Positions 62,178 to 64,000 of a stretch of 64,000 nucleotides of DNA are shown here, one piece after another. The notes below the pieces were generated by a model. That model saw only the letters and a program-made list of their open reading frames with translations. It searched no databases and had not been told where the DNA came from. Every line of letters starts with the position of its first letter. Within the stretch, counting starts at the first letter, position 1. Source of the DNA: Pseudomonadota bacterium (GTDB lineage Bacteria > Desulfobacterota > Desulfovibrionia > Desulfovibrionales > Desulfovibrionaceae). The DNA is taken from assembly GCA_018816865.1 (NCBI GenBank), contig JAHIUW010000036.1:62001-126000 (forward strand), written 5' to 3'. The translations under genes were made by a program, and so were the position numbers.

Positions 62178-63422
62178 ATGTCCAGAAAAAGGGTTGTCAT
62201 CACCGGCTTGTCGGCCATCACCCCCATCGGCAACGACCTGCCCACCAGCTGGAAGAATTTGCTGGCGGGTGAGTCTGGCGTGGGGCCCGTGACCCGATTC
62301 GACGCCGCGGATTTCGCCACTCAGATCGTCGCCGAGGTCAAGGGATGGGTCGCCACCGACCATATTCCCTTCAAGCAGGCCAAACGCATGGAAATCTTCA
62401 CCCAGTACGCCGTGCATTGCGGCAATGTGCTGATGGAAGACTGCGGCCTGATCATCAATGATGCCAACTCGCATCGCGTGGGAACCATCCTCGGCTGCGG
62501 CCTGGGCGGACTCGAGACCATCGAGGCCACCCACGCCAAATACCTGGAAGGCGGCGCGCGACGCGTCTCACCGTTCTTCATCCCCATCGTCATCGCCAAC
62601 ATGGCACCGGGGCAGGTTTCCATCTTCACGGGCGCGCGCGGCACGAACCTGGCCACCACTTCTGCCTGCGCCTCGGGCACCCACGCCATCGGCTACGCCT
62701 TCTCCGAGATCCTGCTGGGCCGGGCCGACGCCATGATCACCGGAGGCGTGGAGTCCACCATCAGCCCCCTGGCGCTGGGCGGATTCTCGTCCATGAAGGC
62801 CATGAGCACCCGTAACGACGACCCCCTGCACGCCTCGCGCCCCTTTGACAGGGACCGCGACGGATTTGTCATGGGCGAAGGCTGCGGTATGCTGATGCTC
62901 GAAGATCTGGAGCACGCCAAGGCGCGCGGCGCCAAGATCTACGCCGAGATCGTGGGCTTCGGAGCCTCAGGCGACGCCTACCACATGACCGCCCCTGCCG
63001 AGGACGGCATCGGCATGAAGCTCTGCATGCAGGGCGCCCTGAACGATGCGCGCCTCGCGCCCCAGGACCTGGACTGCATCAACGCCCACGGCACCAGCAC
63101 GCCCTTGAACGACCTGGCCGAATCCAGGGCCATCAAAGCCGTGTTCGGCAAGCACGCCTACGACATCTCCGTGACCGCCAACAAGTCCATGATCGGGCAC
63201 CTGCTCGGCGCGGCCGGCGGCGTGGAGGCCGTGTTCTCGGCCCTGTCCCTGAACCAGGGCATCATCCCCGGCACCAGAAATCTGGACAACCCCGGTGACG
63301 AGTGCGACCTGGACTACACGGCGGGCGACTCGGTCAAGCGCCAGGTGAACTACGTGCTGTCCAACTCCTTCGGCTTCGGCGGCACCAACGCCAGCGTGCT
63401 GCTCAAGCGTTACGAGGACTAA
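62178..63422 (+). CDS. fabF: 3-oxoacyl-ACP synthase II
   Basis: 414 residues. The catalytic set: Cys in TTSACASGTHAIGYAF, His in NAHGTSTPLND, and His in KSMIGHLLGAAGG. It elongates acyl-ACP. ATG at 62178 has GAGG upstream; a TTG four codons earlier is rejected. The C-terminus NSFGFGGTNASVLLKR is standard. Confidence 0.97.
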   Translation: MSRKRVVITGLSAITPIGNDLPTSWKNLLAGESGVGPVTRFDAADFATQIVAEVKGWVATDHIPFKQAKRMEIFTQYAVHCGNVLMEDCGLIINDANSHRVGTILGCGLGGLETIEATHAKYLEGGARRVSPFFIPIVIANMAPGQVSIFTGARGTNLATTSACASGTHAIGYAFSEILLGRADAMITGGVESTISPLALGGFSSMKAMSTRNDDPLHASRPFDRDRDGFVMGEGCGMLMLEDLEHAKARGAKIYAEIVGFGASGDAYHMTAPAEDGIGMKLCMQGALNDARLAPQDLDCINAHGTSTPLNDLAESRAIKAVFGKHAYDISVTANKSMIGHLLGAAGGVEAVFSALSLNQGIIPGTRNLDNPGDECDLDYTAGDSVKRQVNYVLSNSFGFGGTNASVLLKRYED

Positions 63423-63470
63423 TCCGCCGGGCCTGCACCCGGCTGAGCCAAACCGATAAGGAAGACCGTC

Positions 63471-64000
63471 ATGGAAGAACTACTCCTTCAGGACCGCGAC
63501 GTCGCCAAGGCGATGTGTCAGGAAATCGAGCGCCAGATGACCAACGTCGAGCTCATCGCCTCGGAGAACTTCACCTCCGCCGCGGTGCGTCAGGCCATGG
63601 GCAGTGCGCTGACCCACAAATATGCCGAGGGCTACTCGGGCAAGCGCTACTACGGCGGCTGCGAGTACGTCGATGTGGTCGAAAACCTGGCCTGCGAGCG
63701 CGCCAAGGAACTGTTCGGCTGCAGCTATGCCAACGTCCAGCCCCACTGCGGCTCCAGCGCCAACATGGCCGCCTACTTCGCCGCGTGTGAACCCGGCGAC
63801 ACCGTGCTGGCCATGGACCTCTGCCACGGCGGCCACCTGACCCACGGCAGCCCCGTGAACTTCTCGGGCAAGCTGTACAACATCGTGCCCTACGGCGTGT
63901 CCAGGGACAGCGGCCTCATCGACTACGACGAACTGGAGCGCATCGCCAAGGAATGCAAACCCAGGATGATCATCGCCGGAGCCACCGTGTATCCGCGGAT
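63471..64000 (+). CDS. glyA: Serine hydroxymethyltransferase (5' part, cut by window end)
   Basis: The first 176 codons. N-terminal [19 protein letters not shown] and the [18 protein letters not shown] motif identify SHMT, as do [17 protein letters not shown] and the [16 protein letters not shown] loop. The PLP lysine lies beyond the window. It converts serine and tetrahydrofolate to glycine and methylene-THF. The Ser-binding region reads P-H-C-G-S-S-A-N where P-H-S-G-S is more common. It follows fabF by 48 bases. Confidence 0.96.
   Translation, partial: MEELLLQDRDVAKAMCQEIERQMTNVELIASENFTSAAVRQAMGSALTHKYAEGYSGKRYYGGCEYVDVVENLACERAKELFGCSYANVQPHCGSSANMAAYFAACEPGDTVLAMDLCHGGHLTHGSPVNFSGKLYNIVPYGVSRDSGLIDYDELERIAKECKPRMIIAGATVYPR

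Overview
The window is about 64 kb of GC-rich, densely coding chromosome. The gene order rpmB | yceD-rpmF-plsX-fabH-fabG-acpP-fabF-glyA is the arrangement I know from Desulfovibrio, and ADP-forming acetate-CoA ligase, sigma-54-driven polar-flagellum genes, a ferredoxin-thioredoxin-reductase-like protein and a stand-alone molybdoenzyme also fit. I read it as a motile, anaerobic sulfate reducer of the Desulfovibrionales. The species cannot be fixed from the sequence alone. No tRNA, rRNA, CRISPR array, intact insertion sequence or prophage was seen.

Layout. 1-3148: tail of a MacA/HlyD-type adaptor with its MacB-like ATPase and permease, a TPM-like membrane protein and RNase HI. 3149-25724: mainly motility and signalling. 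It holds a REC-REC-GGDEF diguanylate cyclase, a first flgE behind a sigma-54 promoter, an acetate-CoA ligase/BioD-DRTGG pair with rnc, flagellin (sigma-54 promoter), flaG (sigma-28 promoter), and a long minus-strand run: queD, dtd, REC-PP2C-HATPase, STAS, FapA-like, motA, motB, two glycosyltransferases, fliK, flgD and a second flgE. 25725-41085: housekeeping (dnaE, gap, fba, surE, an HD exoribonuclease, tmk), a small CMP-sugar cluster, a frameshifted yigZ, an AT-richer patch with two orphan genes, a molybdopterin oxidoreductase and a WaaE-like glycosyltransferase. 41482-48246: a polar amino-acid ABC transporter, a decayed DksA-like gene, prfC and a decayed copy of the transporter permease. 48247-55968: a glutaredoxin/FTR-like pair, a zraP-zraS-zraR-like metal/envelope-stress operon behind its own sigma-54 promoter, an MFS transporter, an AI-2E-family protein and a NifU-like scaffold. 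56062-64000: gltX, rpmB and the fatty-acid/phospholipid operon running into glyA (cut by the window end).

How it fits together. Hook genes (flgE x2, flgD, fliK), filament genes (fliC, flaG), stator genes (motAB), probable flagellin-modifying glycosyltransferases, a partner-switching module and a c-di-GMP synthase lie within 21 kb. Three regulatory layers can be read directly: sigma-54 elements, one sigma-28 element, and a flagellin leader whose Shine-Dalgarno sits in the loop of a 7-bp hairpin, the shape of a CsrA target. Elsewhere, intercistronic hairpins after acpP, after the solute-binding-protein gene and after zraP look like devices that make the first product in excess.

No wholly unknown defence or mobile system stands out. 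The best leads are the flagellin and diguanylate-cyclase leader hairpins, the phosphatase/kinase fusion with STAS and FapA in the motor operon, the zra promoter with its inverted repeats, the FTR-like protein with altered cysteine spacing, the acetate-CoA ligase partner with a GKN P-loop, and the decayed gene copies around prfC.
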